A DNA stretch of 64,000 bases from Pseudomonas xionganensis (GTDB taxonomy: Bacteria; Pseudomonadota; Gammaproteobacteria; Pseudomonadales; Pseudomonadaceae). The notes beneath the pieces were generated by a model. It saw only the letters and a list, made by a program, of their open reading frames with translations, did not search any database and had not been told where the DNA came from. Below are positions 1 through 10,099 of this stretch, one piece after another (within the stretch, counting starts at the first letter, position 1; every line of letters starts with the position of its first letter). The DNA lies in the NCBI RefSeq assembly GCF_009763245.1, contig NZ_WKJZ01000002.1, forward strand, positions 124,001 through 188,000, given 5' to 3'. The translations under genes and the position numbers were made by a program.

Positions 1-43
1 TCGCGTGGCGAGCCGTCATAAGACGGTCAGTTAGCTGAGAGAT

Positions 44-59
44 AGCAATACCCGTGCCT
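44..59 (-). promoter_or_regulatory. sigma-54 promoter, probably for fleSR
   Basis: On the minus strand the sequence reads AGGCAC-N5-TTGCT, one base from the RpoN consensus TGGCAC-N5-TTGCW. It lies just past fleQ and points out of the left edge. In pseudomonads fleSR follows fleQ and is RpoN/FleQ dependent, so this is probably the fleSR promoter. A minus-strand ATG at base 19 could be the first codon of fleS, but only six codons are visible. Confidence 0.55.
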
Positions 60-90
60 AAAAAATAATTCTTTATTTTCAATGACTTAA

Positions 91-135
91 AAAACAAAGC
101 CGAAGGATGCGTCAATCCTTCGGCTTTATTTCTGG
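91..135 (-). terminator. intrinsic terminator after fleQ
   Basis: A perfect 13-bp stem (bases 97-109 with 116-128) encloses a 6-nt loop and is followed on the minus strand by a T-rich run. It lies 30-70 nt past the fleQ stop. The plus-strand side is also T-rich, so it may work in both directions. Confidence 0.8.
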
Positions 136-164
136 GCTGGGCGCCAAGGGTCTGACAGCAGGCC

Positions 165-1637
<1,473 letters not shown>

Positions 1638-1708
1638 AGTGTTCTTGTCTGATCCCGGAGTGAAGAAAGGCGCCACAGTCATGAAACAGGCGCCAGCAAT
1701 TGGCCACT

Positions 1709-1737
1709 AGTTAAGTCAATTTTCTGTTCACAGTCAA
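1709..1737 (-). promoter_or_regulatory. possible sigma-70 promoter of fleQ
   Basis: TTGACT, a 17-nt spacer and TTAACT lie 72-100 nt upstream of the fleQ start in AT-rich DNA. The -35 is good and the -10 is weak. fleQ is sigma-70 transcribed in P. aeruginosa. The match is suggestive only. Confidence 0.3.
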
Positions 1738-1803
1738 TTTTATGGCGTATTTTTTTGAAAAATGTTTGCTCCCTGGCAACAAGTCAGCCATGCCCCATAC
1801 GCA

Positions 1804-1834
1804 ATGGCCCGACTACCGGAGGCAGTCGGGCCAT
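1804..1834 (-). terminator. strong hairpin after fliT
   Basis: A perfect 11-bp inverted repeat (ATGGCCCGACT / AGTCGGGCCAT) with a 9-nt loop begins 30 nt past the fliT stop. There is no clear T-run, so it may be a weak or Rho-assisted terminator or an mRNA 3' stabiliser. It separates fliT from fleQ. Confidence 0.5.
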
Positions 1835-1864
1835 GTAGAAATCGTAGAGCAGCAAAGCACGACC

Positions 1865-2161
1865 TCAGCCAAACAGCTGATAAACCTTGGCACCCTGCTG
1901 AGATTGATTGAGCTGAACCAGCTCTTGGGCCAGGCGCTGCTGCTCGGCCTGGCAGACCGTGACCAGCTCGCGATACAGGTCGAGTAGTTCCTGCATGCGT
2001 ATGCGCAAGGTTTCCTCATCACCCACGGCATCAACCATGGCTTCATCGACAGCGAGACGGCACTGCTGATCAAGCTCACCAATAGCCGCCCAATCCTGAT
2101 TGGCCAGCGCACTACGCAGCGCACTACCGGTCTCTTGAAGACGCTGGACGGATTGACTCAT
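1865..2161 (-). CDS. fliT: FliT-like flagellar export chaperone
   Basis: A 98-residue, largely helical cytoplasmic protein with many Q, L and E residues and no membrane segment. Its position right after fliS and before fleQ matches the FliT-like gene of other pseudomonads. FliT proteins bind the cap protein FliD and deliver it to the export gate. The start at 2161 (MSQSVQRL) has AGGAG 7 nt upstream; the longer reading from 2206 would run into the preceding fliS gene and lacks such a site. Sequence similarity to enteric FliT is low, so the call rests partly on position and size. Confidence 0.7.
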   Translation of the reverse strand: MSQSVQRLQETGSALRSALANQDWAAIGELDQQCRLAVDEAMVDAVGDEETLRIRMQELLDLYRELVTVCQAEQQRLAQELVQLNQSQQGAKVYQLFG

Positions 2162-2189
2162 GAGGTTACTCCTGGAGCATAAAACAGCT

Positions 2190-2570
2190 TCACTGACCGA
2201 TTGCATCCCAGCCAGCCTTCACATTGCGTAGCAGGACAGCCACTTCATCAAGGATATCGGGCTCATTCTGTAGATTGGCCTCAACCAGGCGGGACACCAT
2301 GTACTCGTACAGACTATCCAGATTTGCGGCCACTTCGCCACCCTGCTCAAGATCCAAGCCCTCACGCAAGCCACCGATAATACCGATGGCCTTGCCGATC
2401 AGCTCCCCCTTGAGTGCAGTCTGATTGCGCTCCATGGCGCCCTTGGCCTGAGCCAGGCGGCTGATACCGCCCTCCATCAGCATCTGGATCAGACGATGCG
2501 GGCTGGCCTCCATCGCCTGAGCATGAGTGTTGACGGTTTGATACTGCTTGAGGGCCGCCATTGCATTCAT
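2190..2570 (-). CDS. FliS-like flagellin chaperone, second copy
   Basis: A 126-residue helical protein of the FliS family, which binds the C-terminal D0 helix of flagellin and stops premature polymerisation in the cytoplasm. It shows the family pattern: an N-terminal YQTVNTHAQ segment, RLIQMLMEGG and NLDSLYEYMVSRL. It is clearly paralogous to the gene just upstream (fliS at 2642-3034), but the two differ over most positions. It sits 71 nt downstream of that copy behind its own predicted FliA promoter and is followed by fliT. The start may be the ATG at 2570 or the one three codons later; neither has a strong ribosome binding site. Confidence 0.85.
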   Translation of the reverse strand: MNAMAALKQYQTVNTHAQAMEASPHRLIQMLMEGGISRLAQAKGAMERNQTALKGELIGKAIGIIGGLREGLDLEQGGEVAANLDSLYEYMVSRLVEANLQNEPDILDEVAVLLRNVKAGWDAIGQ

Positions 2571-2606
2571 CGCCTGTACTCACTGTATTGCTTGCTGATA
2601 CCTCAG

Positions 2607-2633
2607 GTATCGGCGCTACAGGCTAAAGCTTTA
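2607..2633 (-). promoter_or_regulatory. FliA (sigma-28) promoter before the second fliS
   Basis: On the minus strand TAAAGCTT-N11-GCCGATAC matches the sigma-28 consensus TAAAGTTT-N11-GCCGATAA at 14 of 16 positions with exact spacing. The -10 octamer is identical to that of the fliC promoter. It lies in the 71-nt gap between the two fliS genes and would drive the second fliS and fliT. Confidence 0.8.
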
Positions 2634-2641
2634 GCGGTAAA

Positions 2642-3034
2642 TCAACTGACAGGAGCCGGCTCAACTTCCGGGCCGATGGCATCCCAGGCGCCCTTGATCT
2701 GCTCCAGCAGCACCTGAACCTCATCCAGGGTGCGAGGCGTGTTGTCCAGAGCCACACCCGCCAGACGGCGAGTCATATAGTCATAGAGCGCATCAAGATT
2801 CTCGGCAATTTCACCGCCCAGCGCCTTGTCCAGACTGGCCTGCAATACACCCAATATCGTGATGGTGCTGCCCACTGCCATGCCGCGAATCTCGGTGTCA
2901 CCTTCAGCCTGGGCCTGCTTGGCCAGCATCACACGCTGCAAGGCACCTTCGAGAAGCATCTGTACGGTGCGGTAGGGCGTCACGTCCTGGCTGGTATTGA
3001 CCTGCTTGTAGGTGTCGATCGGCTTTTTGCTCAT
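2642..3034 (-). CDS. fliS: FliS flagellin export chaperone
   Basis: A 130-residue FliS-family protein with the typical N-terminal [22 protein letters not shown] and [13 protein letters not shown] motifs. FliS binds newly made flagellin and holds it export-competent. Its ATG overlaps the last base of the fliD stop codon (TAATG), with AAGGA just upstream inside fliD, so it is translationally coupled to fliD. It has a short acidic/proline tail (EVEPAPVS) absent from the second copy. This copy is in the canonical fliD-fliS position. Confidence 0.93.
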   Translation of the reverse strand: MSKKPIDTYKQVNTSQDVTPYRTVQMLLEGALQRVMLAKQAQAEGDTEIRGMAVGSTITILGVLQASLDKALGGEIAENLDALYDYMTRRLAGVALDNTPRTLDEVQVLLEQIKGAWDAIGPEVEPAPVS

Positions 3035-4764
3035 TACTTATCCTTTTTCACAAACCCAGGCAGGCTGGCGAGCTGACTGGCCAGACTTTCACTGGTTTTC
3101 TGCAAGCGTCCAACCAGCATGTCCATGGCGTTGTATTGCGCATAAAGACGCTCCTGAACCTTTTCGATACGCAGGTTCAGGGCTTCACGCTGTTTGTCGA
3201 TACTGCTAATCGTAGTTTGCAGGCCCTTCTCGCGCTGCTGCAAAACACCTTCGCTACCCAGATAAGGCTTGACCACTGCCTCAAGACGCCCCATCAAACC
3301 ATTCTCACCTGCAACAAACTCGGCGATCTTGTCGTATTTCTCGGTTAGTGCCGTATCCAGGGTTGCAGAGTCGATGCTGAGCTTGCCGTCTTTCTGGGTG
3401 GTGATACCCAACTCAGCCAGCGATTGCACATCAAATTGACTGCCAAGCTGTACCAGTTCCTTGCGCATCCCCGACAAGAGATTGCGCACAGAGGTATCAC
3501 CAAGCAAAGCCCCGGTGACCGGAGGCTTGCCTTCACCCACCTGAACGACCGCGGTGAGCTCGCTCGAGGTCTGCACCAGTTTGTTATAGGCCTCCACAAA
3601 ACGCTGCAGGTTGGTACGAACCGAGCCCTTGTCTTCGGCAATATTGATATCCACCGTCTTGTTAGCGGCAATATCATCGGCGGACTGGGCACTGGTCAGC
3701 TTGATGGTAACGCCTTCAATGACATCGGTAATGGTGTTGCTGTCCTTCACCACCGACAAACCATCGACCTTAAACATCGCCGATTGTGCGGTATCAATGG
3801 TCTTGCTGTTACTGCCATCAACCGACGCCAGCAATGAAAGACTGTTATCGCCAGCACTCAGATCATCGGTAGTGGCGGTCACCGCAATTGACTCAGCATT
3901 GCTGGACTGGATCAGCAGGCGCGAACCGCCGCCTTCAACAGTTTCAATCGTGGCACTGATGCCCTGCCCAGCACCGTCGGTATTGATCTTCTGGCGAATG
4001 TCCTCCAGAGAATCCTCAGCCGTGATGGCCACAGCCAAGTTGGTTGCCCCACTGCTAATGTTCAGCGTGCCTTCCTTGAACGTTGCAAGCGCTCCACCGG
4101 CAACAACCGGCAACTGTGCGACACTGCTGCCGGCACTAAAGCCCAAGGCTTTAAGCGAGTTAGCGCCTGAAGTCAGGCCATCTTCAGTGGCCACAACCTG
4201 CAAATCGTTGCCGACTCCGGGCTTGGAAGAACTCAGCACCAAACGCGAACCTGAAGCATCGGTGACGATACTGGCGCTAATACCCTGGGCGCTCCCAGCC
4301 GTATTGATGGCATCACGAACGCCCAGCAGACTGTTGTTATCTTCTGTGATGTTGACATTGATGCTACTGCTGCCGGCGCTGATCGCCAAAGTCCCGGAGT
4401 TAAAGGTTGCGGCCGAGCCTCCGGTTACAGATTGAAGGGCAACCTTGCTGCTTGAGGCCAATTGCTCGACCTGCAGACTGAACTTTCCCGCGGGCACATC
4501 CGCGCCCGCAGTAGCAGTGAGAATTGATGAATTTGAGGAGGAGACTGTCTGCTTTTGAAAGGCCGACAACTTATTGAGGCTCTGCAGGGTCGTATTGAAC
4601 TCGCTGATAACCGAGCGCATCGTTCCCAAGGCGGAAATACGTGAGGTGGTGGCTTTTTCAAGGCGATTGAGTTGCGCCTCCTTTGGGGCCCGCTCGGAGT
4701 TAACCAGCGCCGTTACAATGCCATTGATATCGATTCCAGAGCCAATGCCTGTAACCCCGACCAT
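3034..4764 (-). CDS. fliD: FliD flagellar filament cap protein
   Basis: A 576-residue hook-associated protein 2, which forms the cap at the filament tip, helps flagellin fold and in P. aeruginosa also binds mucin. The N-terminus ([19 protein letters not shown]) and the C-terminal coiled-coil region are typical FliD_N and FliD_C ends. It is about 100 residues longer than many pseudomonad FliD proteins because the exposed middle holds two related flagellin-IN-like modules (about 120-205 and 228-312). GAGG lies 6 nt before the ATG. It is transcribed after flaG and before fliS. Confidence 0.95.
   Translation of the reverse strand: MVGVTGIGSGIDINGIVTALVNSERAPKEAQLNRLEKATTSRISALGTMRSVISEFNTTLQSLNKLSAFQKQTVSSSNSSILTATAGADVPAGKFSLQVEQLASSSKVALQSVTGGSAATFNSGTLAISAGSSSINVNITEDNNSLLGVRDAINTAGSAQGISASIVTDASGSRLVLSSSKPGVGNDLQVVATEDGLTSGANSLKALGFSAGSSVAQLPVVAGGALATFKEGTLNISSGATNLAVAITAEDSLEDIRQKINTDGAGQGISATIETVEGGGSRLLIQSSNAESIAVTATTDDLSAGDNSLSLLASVDGSNSKTIDTAQSAMFKVDGLSVVKDSNTITDVIEGVTIKLTSAQSADDIAANKTVDINIAEDKGSVRTNLQRFVEAYNKLVQTSSELTAVVQVGEGKPPVTGALLGDTSVRNLLSGMRKELVQLGSQFDVQSLAELGITTQKDGKLSIDSATLDTALTEKYDKIAEFVAGENGLMGRLEAVVKPYLGSEGVLQQREKGLQTTISSIDKQREALNLRIEKVQERLYAQYNAMDMLVGRLQKTSESLASQLASLPGFVKKDK
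3829..4407 (-). repeat. two flagellin-IN-like modules inside FliD
   Basis: FliD residues about 120-205 and 228-312 share a pattern: F-x-x-GTL-x-IS, then INV/LAV-x-IT, a regular helix (R-DAIN / RQKIN), AQGISASI / GQGISATI and SRLVLSS / SRLLIQSS. The parallel order suggests a tandem duplication of the surface domain. Confidence 0.7.
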
Positions 4765-4814
4765 AAATCACCTCGCCAAAATAATGACTCTATAACGCCT
4801 AATAGCGTAATACA

Positions 4815-4830
4815 GTCAAAAGCCGTGCCA
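4815..4830 (-). promoter_or_regulatory. imperfect sigma-54-like site before fliD
   Basis: The minus strand reads TGGCAC-N5-TTGAC. The -24 element is perfect, but the -12 lacks the usual GC (TTGAC instead of TTGCW). It lies about 50 nt upstream of the fliD start. RpoN control of the fliD operon would fit known pseudomonad regulation, but the defective -12 makes this uncertain. Confidence 0.4.
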
Positions 4831-4838
4831 GCACTGGG

Positions 4839-5228
4839 CTAGGCTTCAGCCTTGAACAACAGACTGCGAACCTCCGACAGATTCTCTGCCAACTGCAGCG
4901 CCTCTTCAGAAGGGATCTGGCGAATGATATCTCCAGACCCCGCATCGGTGACCTTGACTACTACACGGCCACTGCCTTCCTCCAAGGAAAAGTTCAGGCT
5001 GCGACGAACCGACTGCACAAAGTCCTGAATGGTTGCCACTGCGGCCTCAACCTCCTCGCGGGAAGCCTCGGCAGGCATAGCAGTCTTGGGGGCTTGATCT
5101 GCCGCAGGGGTTTGAGCTTCAGGTTCCCCTGCTACCGCCCTAAACTTGGCGGCTGGCCCTGAATCCCGTTCACCCTTAACGGTTGCAGCAGCTGCATTAA
5201 GCGAATTCTGAATAGAACCAATGTCCAT
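4839..5228 (-). CDS. flaG: FlaG family protein
   Basis: A 129-residue protein with a low-complexity Ala/Glu/Pro-rich N-terminal half (about 1-65) and a conserved C-terminal FlaG domain (about 66-129) containing LNFSLEEGSGRVVVKVTDAGSGDIIRQIP. FlaG genes sit between fliC and fliD in polar flagellates; loss in other species gives longer filaments, and the biochemical role is unsettled. The start has GAGGAG shortly upstream. It lies 74 nt before fliD, the same order as in P. aeruginosa. Confidence 0.9.
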   Translation of the reverse strand: MDIGSIQNSLNAAAATVKGERDSGPAAKFRAVAGEPEAQTPAADQAPKTAMPAEASREEVEAAVATIQDFVQSVRRSLNFSLEEGSGRVVVKVTDAGSGDIIRQIPSEEALQLAENLSEVRSLLFKAEA

Positions 5229-5251
5229 AACTTTCTCCTCACAATGAGGGA

Positions 5252-5282
5252 ACGGGGAGAAGAGCCAAGCCCTTCCCCCCGT
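5252..5282 (-). terminator. probable terminator after fliC
   Basis: An 11-bp stem with one mismatch (ACGGGGAGAAG against CTTCCCCCCGT) and a 9-nt loop lies about 20 nt past the fliC stop and just upstream of the flaG ribosome binding site. There is no strong T-run. Partial termination here would explain higher fliC than flaG expression. Confidence 0.45.
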
Positions 5283-5300
5283 AGTCTAGCCCTTTTACCC

Positions 5301-6926
5301 TTAGCCGAGCAGACTGAGGACAGCCTGTGGCAGCTGGTTGGCCTGGGCCAGGATCGCGGTACCGGCCTGCTGCAGGATCTGATTCTTGGTCAGTTCCGAA
5401 GTTTCAGCAGCAAAGTCGGTGTCACGAATCCGGCTACGGGCAGCCGAGGCATTCTCGGAGATGTTCTGCAGGTTCGAGATGGTGTTCTCGAAGCGGTTCT
5501 GCACAGCACCCAGTTGAGCACGCTGACTGTCGATATTGGAGATCGCCGAACTGATGATGCCGAGAGCATTCTGCGCGCCAACCGCCGTGCTGATATCGAC
5601 GGTATCGACAGCCTCCAGGGTGCTGTACACGCTGGCATCCTGCAAGCCACCGTCAATGGTTTCAAAGTTCTCCACCTCGAATGAATCAGGGGACTCGAAG
5701 CGCACCTGGCCTACGGCCACGGCACCACCCGCACCATCACCAGCCAGAGTTGCAGCACCATCGATGGTATCGCTGGCATCCTGATCGTCTGCAATACCGT
5801 TATCACCACTGAAGGACAAAGTCTGCAGCTCAGCCGCAACATCGTTGTCTTCGGCATCAACGGCAGTGTAATCCTTGATGATGATGTTATCGCCACGCTC
5901 GCTGACCATCTCCAGGGCACCGTTGTTCAGCACGCGGGCACTGATGCCGGTACGCCCGGTTTCCTTGTTGATCTGGTCTGCGAGCCCGGAGAGGTCACTC
6001 CAGTCGGTAATACTGGTGGAGATGGATACGCCATCGGTGTCCTTGGTGTTGTTGGCACCGTACAAGGTGAAGCTGATGGTGCCGCCCGTGGAGGTATTGG
6101 TGAAGCCACCGTCGGAATCCTGCTGCAGGCGCGCAGCGGTGCGCGCGGTTGCATTGACGCCAGTGGCGTCGGAAGCCTTGTTGACGGCCTCTGCCAGCTG
6201 ACGGGCAGAGGAACCGTCACCCAGAGCGATGGAAGCTGTGCCCAACTTACCCTTGATGGTCAGGCCGTCGGTATTGGCGGGCGACGAAGCATAGCCGATA
6301 TCGGTGGTGGTGTAGGCCGAGAAGTCGGTGGAAGCAACAGCCGTAGCCGCAATACCAGTCTGTGCGTCGGTGGCGCTATCGCCCAGTCCGACTACGGCGC
6401 TATTGAAGCGACTGGCACCGATGCGGGCTGCCGATGCAGCACCCACCGAAACGCTGATGGTTTCAAAGGCGTTGGCACCGACCTGGAAGCTTTGCGAACC
6501 GAAGGTACCGTCAAGAATCTTGCGACCACCGAAGCTGGTGGTTTCGGCAATACGGTTCAACTCCTGTTGCAGCTGCGACACTTCTGCCTGCAGAGCTGCA
6601 CGCTCACTGGCGCCGTTGGAGCCGTTAGCCGACTGCAGCGACAGGTCACGCATACGCTGCAAAATGCCGGTGGACTGCTGCAGCGCACCTTCAGCGGTTT
6701 GCGCCAGAGAGATACCGTCGTTAGCGTTACGGGTTGCTACGTTCAGGCCGTTGATCTGGCTGGTCAGGCGGTTGGAAATCTGCAGACCGGCGGCGTCATC
6801 TTTAGCACTGTTGATACGGAAACCGGTGGACAGACGCTGCAGCGAAGTATCCAGGCCTTTGGACGAGGCCCCAAGGTTACGCTGGGTATTGAGCGACGCG
6901 ACGTTGGTGTTGACTGTAAGGGCCAT
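5301..6926 (-). CDS. fliC: flagellin FliC
   Basis: A 541-residue flagellin with conserved D0/D1 helices at the N-terminus ([15 protein letters not shown] to about 170) and at the C-terminus (last about 100, ending [11 protein letters not shown]) and a variable, Thr/Ser/Asp-rich surface domain (about 180-430). The start at 6926 is chosen because GGAGG lies 8 nt upstream; an in-frame ATG five codons earlier would lie on the ribosome binding site. A perfect-spacing FliA promoter lies 100 nt upstream. The Ser/Thr-rich surface and the adjoining glycosyltransferase island suggest that it is O-glycosylated. Confidence 0.97.
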   Translation of the reverse strand: MALTVNTNVASLNTQRNLGASSKGLDTSLQRLSTGFRINSAKDDAAGLQISNRLTSQINGLNVATRNANDGISLAQTAEGALQQSTGILQRMRDLSLQSANGSNGASERAALQAEVSQLQQELNRIAETTSFGGRKILDGTFGSQSFQVGANAFETISVSVGAASAARIGASRFNSAVVGLGDSATDAQTGIAATAVASTDFSAYTTTDIGYASSPANTDGLTIKGKLGTASIALGDGSSARQLAEAVNKASDATGVNATARTAARLQQDSDGGFTNTSTGGTISFTLYGANNTKDTDGVSISTSITDWSDLSGLADQINKETGRTGISARVLNNGALEMVSERGDNIIIKDYTAVDAEDNDVAAELQTLSFSGDNGIADDQDASDTIDGAATLAGDGAGGAVAVGQVRFESPDSFEVENFETIDGGLQDASVYSTLEAVDTVDISTAVGAQNALGIISSAISNIDSQRAQLGAVQNRFENTISNLQNISENASAARSRIRDTDFAAETSELTKNQILQQAGTAILAQANQLPQAVLSLLG

Positions 6927-7026
6927 GGTGTTTGCCTCCAAAGGACCGTGTTACTGAGTTTGCCTGAGCTTGCGAGCTTTGGGCCTGCTTTGCTCAGACG
7001 CCCCATTAAGTTCGCATTCGTACTTT

Positions 7027-7053
7027 GTATCGGCCCTTTGCGGTGCAACTTTA
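7027..7053 (-). promoter_or_regulatory. FliA (sigma-28) promoter of fliC
   Basis: On the minus strand TAAAGTTG-N11-GCCGATAC matches the sigma-28 consensus at 14 of 16 positions with exact spacing. It leaves an untranslated leader of roughly 90 nt before the fliC ATG at 6926. Confidence 0.9.
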
Positions 7054-7152
7054 GGCAGCTTTAGCCTGGTTTTTTGATTTTTTTTATTCCTTCAAAAACA
7101 GCCATTTAGAGAAAACGAGCCATACAATTTGGCTTTTCGTGAAAAGCTTGAC

Positions 7153-7181
7153 GCGCTATCGGAGGAGAAATCCGCTAGCGC
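7153..7181 (-). terminator. possible hairpin after the glycosylation cassette
   Basis: GCGCTA and TAGCGC form a 6-bp stem with a second inner CGGA/TCCG pairing, starting 17 nt past the stop of the last cassette gene. A short TTTT follows about 10 nt later. It would insulate the fliC promoter from the cassette, but the structure is only moderately convincing. Confidence 0.35.
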
Positions 7182-7197
7182 ATCAGACCGACATAGC

Positions 7198-7962
7198 CTA
7201 GAAGCGCTTGAGCCAGGCATCAGGCCAATGGGTGATGTTCTGGCTAAGCGAACTTTCATTGAACGGCCAGGCCGGCTGCTCAATGACGAACTGCGGGTTG
7301 GCTTTTGCGAAGTCGATGGCCGCATTGGACGGATTGTCGGTGCCCCAGTCCTTACCGGCACGTGGCACGTCCTTGACCTCCTTCATTACTCCGTCAGTGG
7401 CGACAATGTAGGAACCCTTGCTGACCAACGGAGAATAGAGGCGCAGCTCCTCAGAGACATGGGCATAGCTATGGTTGGAGTCGAGGATCACCAGCACGGT
7501 CTCGCCCGGCTTGATCAGCGACTTGACCTGCTCTACCACGTCGTCGGCCACCGAACTGCCCTCGATCAGAGTCAGGTAACTGAACAACTCATGCTCTTCG
7601 ATGGCCTTGCGGTTGTGTGGGCGGATTTCGATGTCTACGCCAATTACTCGCCCCTTTCCCATGGCCTTGAACAGGCTGGCGTAATAGATGAGAGAGCCGC
7701 CATGGGCGATACCGGTTTCCACGATCACATCCGGTTTGACGCTGTAGATGACCTCCTGCATGCGGATCATGTCCTCCGGCAGCTGGATCACCGGGCGCCC
7801 CATCCAGGAAAAGGTATAGGGATACTTCTGGTTCCAGCCCAGATTGACCCACTGCCGGGACAGAATCTCGAAGGATTGGTCGGTGTAAAGGTCCAGCTCG
7901 CGGATGGCACCGCCCTCTTCCAGGACCAGCTTCTTGTTATCGGTATCGACTGTCAGTTTCAC
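7198..7962 (-). CDS. CmcI-type SAM methyltransferase (cephalosporin hydroxylase family)
   Basis: A 254-residue member of the CmcI/rhamnosyl O-methyltransferase family. It carries the Rossmann segment VIVETGIAHGGSLIYYASLF, GVDIEIRPHN and VLVILDSNHSY, which bind S-adenosylmethionine and a metal. Such enzymes often O-methylate sugars of surface glycans. The start is taken as GTG at 7962 (VKLTVDTDNKK), with AGGAG 6 nt upstream, because the longer ORF from 8001 overlaps the preceding gene and family members begin with a similar KLT-x-DT stretch. It is the last gene of the cassette, 20 nt after the ketoreductase. Inferred role: O-methylation of the flagellin sugar. Confidence 0.8.
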   Translation of the reverse strand: MKLTVDTDNKKLVLEEGGAIRELDLYTDQSFEILSRQWVNLGWNQKYPYTFSWMGRPVIQLPEDMIRMQEVIYSVKPDVIVETGIAHGGSLIYYASLFKAMGKGRVIGVDIEIRPHNRKAIEEHELFSYLTLIEGSSVADDVVEQVKSLIKPGETVLVILDSNHSYAHVSEELRLYSPLVSKGSYIVATDGVMKEVKDVPRAGKDWGTDNPSNAAIDFAKANPQFVIEQPAWPFNESSLSQNITHWPDAWLKRF

Positions 7963-7982
7963 GTCCTGCTCCTTTTCGAGTA

Positions 7983-8876
7983 TCAAATTCGCCCACGCCA
8001 CCAGGCGAGGGCATCATCCAGACCACTGTGCAGATCGAACCGCGGCCGCCAGCCAGTGGCCAACAGGCGCTGATTATCGGCGATCAGCAACGGGGGATCG
8101 TTGGCCGCAACCGGGATGGCCCCGAATTGCAGCAGGTGTTCGGCATTCAGTTGTCTGGCCAGATACTCGATGACCTCACGCAGGCGTATCGGCTGACCGC
8201 TACCAATATTGAATGCACCTTCGGAATTCGTATTCATCAGCTGTACCAGGGCTGCAGCAACATCTGCCACATGCAACAGGTCGCGCCGCTGCTCGCCATG
8301 GGAGCAGCGCGCCGGCTCACCCTTGAGCAACGCACTTAACACCGCCGGCACCAGGCGTCCAGGCGCTTCGAAGGGCCCATAGGCATGGAAGATGCGTGCC
8401 CAAGCGATCGGCATGCCATGCAATTGGCCAAATAGCTCGGCCAGCTCGCGGGTAACATTCTTGCAGCGGCCATAGGGCGTTGCCGGCAACAGTGGCGTCT
8501 GGTACTCCCGGCAGATGCCCTCGCCGCTCCAGTCATATTCGGCGCAGCTGCCAACCAGCACAGCCTGCTCACCGCCATGACGCTGGAAGGCGTCCAACAG
8601 CTCCAGGGTCGCGCGCACCCAGGCAAGGTTCTCCGGCGTCGTCCAGTACACCCCGGGTTTGGCGCACCAAGCCAAGTGCACCAGGCGCTGCGGCCTTACC
8701 TTGGCAAGCAGCGCGGTAGCCGCACCAGGTTCGAGCAGATTGAGCTGATGCACGCCAGGCCCACCCGGCGCCTGGCGACCACAGGCAGCGTGCACCTCGT
8801 GCCCCGCCGCCAGCAGCTGTGCGACCACCTGACGGCCGACGAAACCACTGCCACCGGTGACCAGCACCCGCGCCAT
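7983..8876 (-). CDS. NAD(P)-dependent sugar epimerase/4-ketoreductase
   Basis: A 297-residue extended short-chain dehydrogenase with the N-terminal nucleotide-binding motif VLVTGGSGFVG and the catalytic pair in TPYGRCK (Tyr-x3-Lys). The start at 8876 (MARVLVTGG) shares ATGA with the stop of the upstream methyltransferase gene, showing translational coupling; the longer ORF to 8972 is an artefact. In the cassette this is the best candidate for the final reduction of the 4-keto group of the CDP-6-deoxy-hexulose. Specificity and product configuration cannot be read from sequence. Confidence 0.85.
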   Translation of the reverse strand: MARVLVTGGSGFVGRQVVAQLLAAGHEVHAACGRQAPGGPGVHQLNLLEPGAATALLAKVRPQRLVHLAWCAKPGVYWTTPENLAWVRATLELLDAFQRHGGEQAVLVGSCAEYDWSGEGICREYQTPLLPATPYGRCKNVTRELAELFGQLHGMPIAWARIFHAYGPFEAPGRLVPAVLSALLKGEPARCSHGEQRRDLLHVADVAAALVQLMNTNSEGAFNIGSGQPIRLREVIEYLARQLNAEHLLQFGAIPVAANDPPLLIADNQRLLATGWRPRFDLHSGLDDALAWWRGRI

Positions 8877-10099
8877 CAGAAGCTCCGCAGCTCGGGCACG
8901 GCCACCACAAATTGGCCGCCCCAGGTTTTGATCACAGCCTGCTGCTCCATCACCTCGCAGAGCAGGTTCCAAGGCAGTACCAGCACATAATTCGGCTTCT
9001 CTTCACCAATACGTGCTGGCGGGACGATGGGAATCCGACTGCCCGGCAGAAACTTGCCCTGCTTGTGCGGGTTGGCATCGGCCACCCAGGCCAGCAGATC
9101 ACTGCGCACGCCGGCATAATTGAGCAGGGTATTGCCCTTGGCAGCGGCGCCATAGGCCGCCACGCGCTTGCCTTCAGCCTTGGCCTGCAACAAGAAGCGC
9201 AACAGCCCGTGCTTGATCCGTTCGGCGGCAGGCGCCAGAGTCGAATAGAACACAGCTGTTTTAACCCCCGCCTGCTCCTCACGGGCCAACAACTCAATCA
9301 CGGCGGCAGACACTGCATGAGCGCCCTCGCTGCGTTGCGCATAGACGCGCAACGAACCGCCATGGGTCGACAGCTCCTCGACATCGAAAAGCTGCAGACC
9401 ATTGCGGGTGCATAGGCTCTGCACAGCGGTCAACGACAGGTAGGAGTAGTGCTCGTGATAGAGGGTGTCGAACTGATTCTCAGCCATCAGACGTAATAGA
9501 TGAGGAAACTCGAACGTGACCACCCCACTAGGCTTGAGCAGGGTGGCAAAGCCCTTGAGAAAATCATTGATATCCGGCACATGGGCCAGCACGTTGTTGG
9601 CTGCCATCAGGTCGGCGCGCCAACCTTCGGCAGCCAGGCTGGCCGCAGTTTCTTCACCAAAGAACAACTCGCGAATCTGTAACCCCTTTTCCCGCGCCGC
9701 ACGGGCAGTGCTGGCGGTCGGTTCAATGCCCAGGCAGGGAATGCCGCGCTGAGCCACATACTGCAACAGGTAACCATCGTTGGCGGCGACTTCCACCACC
9801 CGGCTCTGGGCATTCAAGCCAAAACGCTCGACCATCTGCGCCACATAGCGCTGGGCGTGCTCCAGCCAGCTACTGGAGTAAGAGCTGAAGTAGGCATAGT
9901 CGGCATCGAACAGACTATCGGCCGAGCGGAAATCCTCGGTCTGCACCAGCCAGCAGCTGTCACACACCAGCACCCGTAGCGGCACCCATTGCTCAGCCTG
10001 GTCCAACTGATCGGCACGCAGGTAGGCATTGGAAGGTGGCGCCGTACCCAGGTCGATCAGCGGTAGATGCAATGCAGCCCCACAGCCTCGGCACTTCAT
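8876..10099 (-). CDS. NDP-hexose C-methyltransferase (TylC3/TcaB9-like)
   Basis: A 407-residue three-domain sugar C-methyltransferase. The N-terminal zinc domain has four cysteines (C3-x2-C6, C46-x2-C49), the central SAM domain has VVEVAANDGYLL (about 101-112), and the active-site YHEHYSY (214-220) is the conserved motif of TcaB9-type NDP-4-keto-sugar 3-C-methyltransferases. The C-terminal domain (about 300-407) is the family's third fold. It overlaps both neighbours by ATGA. With the adjoining CDP-glucose enzymes it predicts a branched 3-C-methyl-6-deoxyhexose. The methylated position (C3) is inferred from the family. Confidence 0.88.
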   Translation of the reverse strand: MKCRGCGAALHLPLIDLGTAPPSNAYLRADQLDQAEQWVPLRVLVCDSCWLVQTEDFRSADSLFDADYAYFSSYSSSWLEHAQRYVAQMVERFGLNAQSRVVEVAANDGYLLQYVAQRGIPCLGIEPTASTARAAREKGLQIRELFFGEETAASLAAEGWRADLMAANNVLAHVPDINDFLKGFATLLKPSGVVTFEFPHLLRLMAENQFDTLYHEHYSYLSLTAVQSLCTRNGLQLFDVEELSTHGGSLRVYAQRSEGAHAVSAAVIELLAREEQAGVKTAVFYSTLAPAAERIKHGLLRFLLQAKAEGKRVAAYGAAAKGNTLLNYAGVRSDLLAWVADANPHKQGKFLPGSRIPIVPPARIGEEKPNYVLVLPWNLLCEVMEQQAVIKTWGGQFVVAVPELRSF

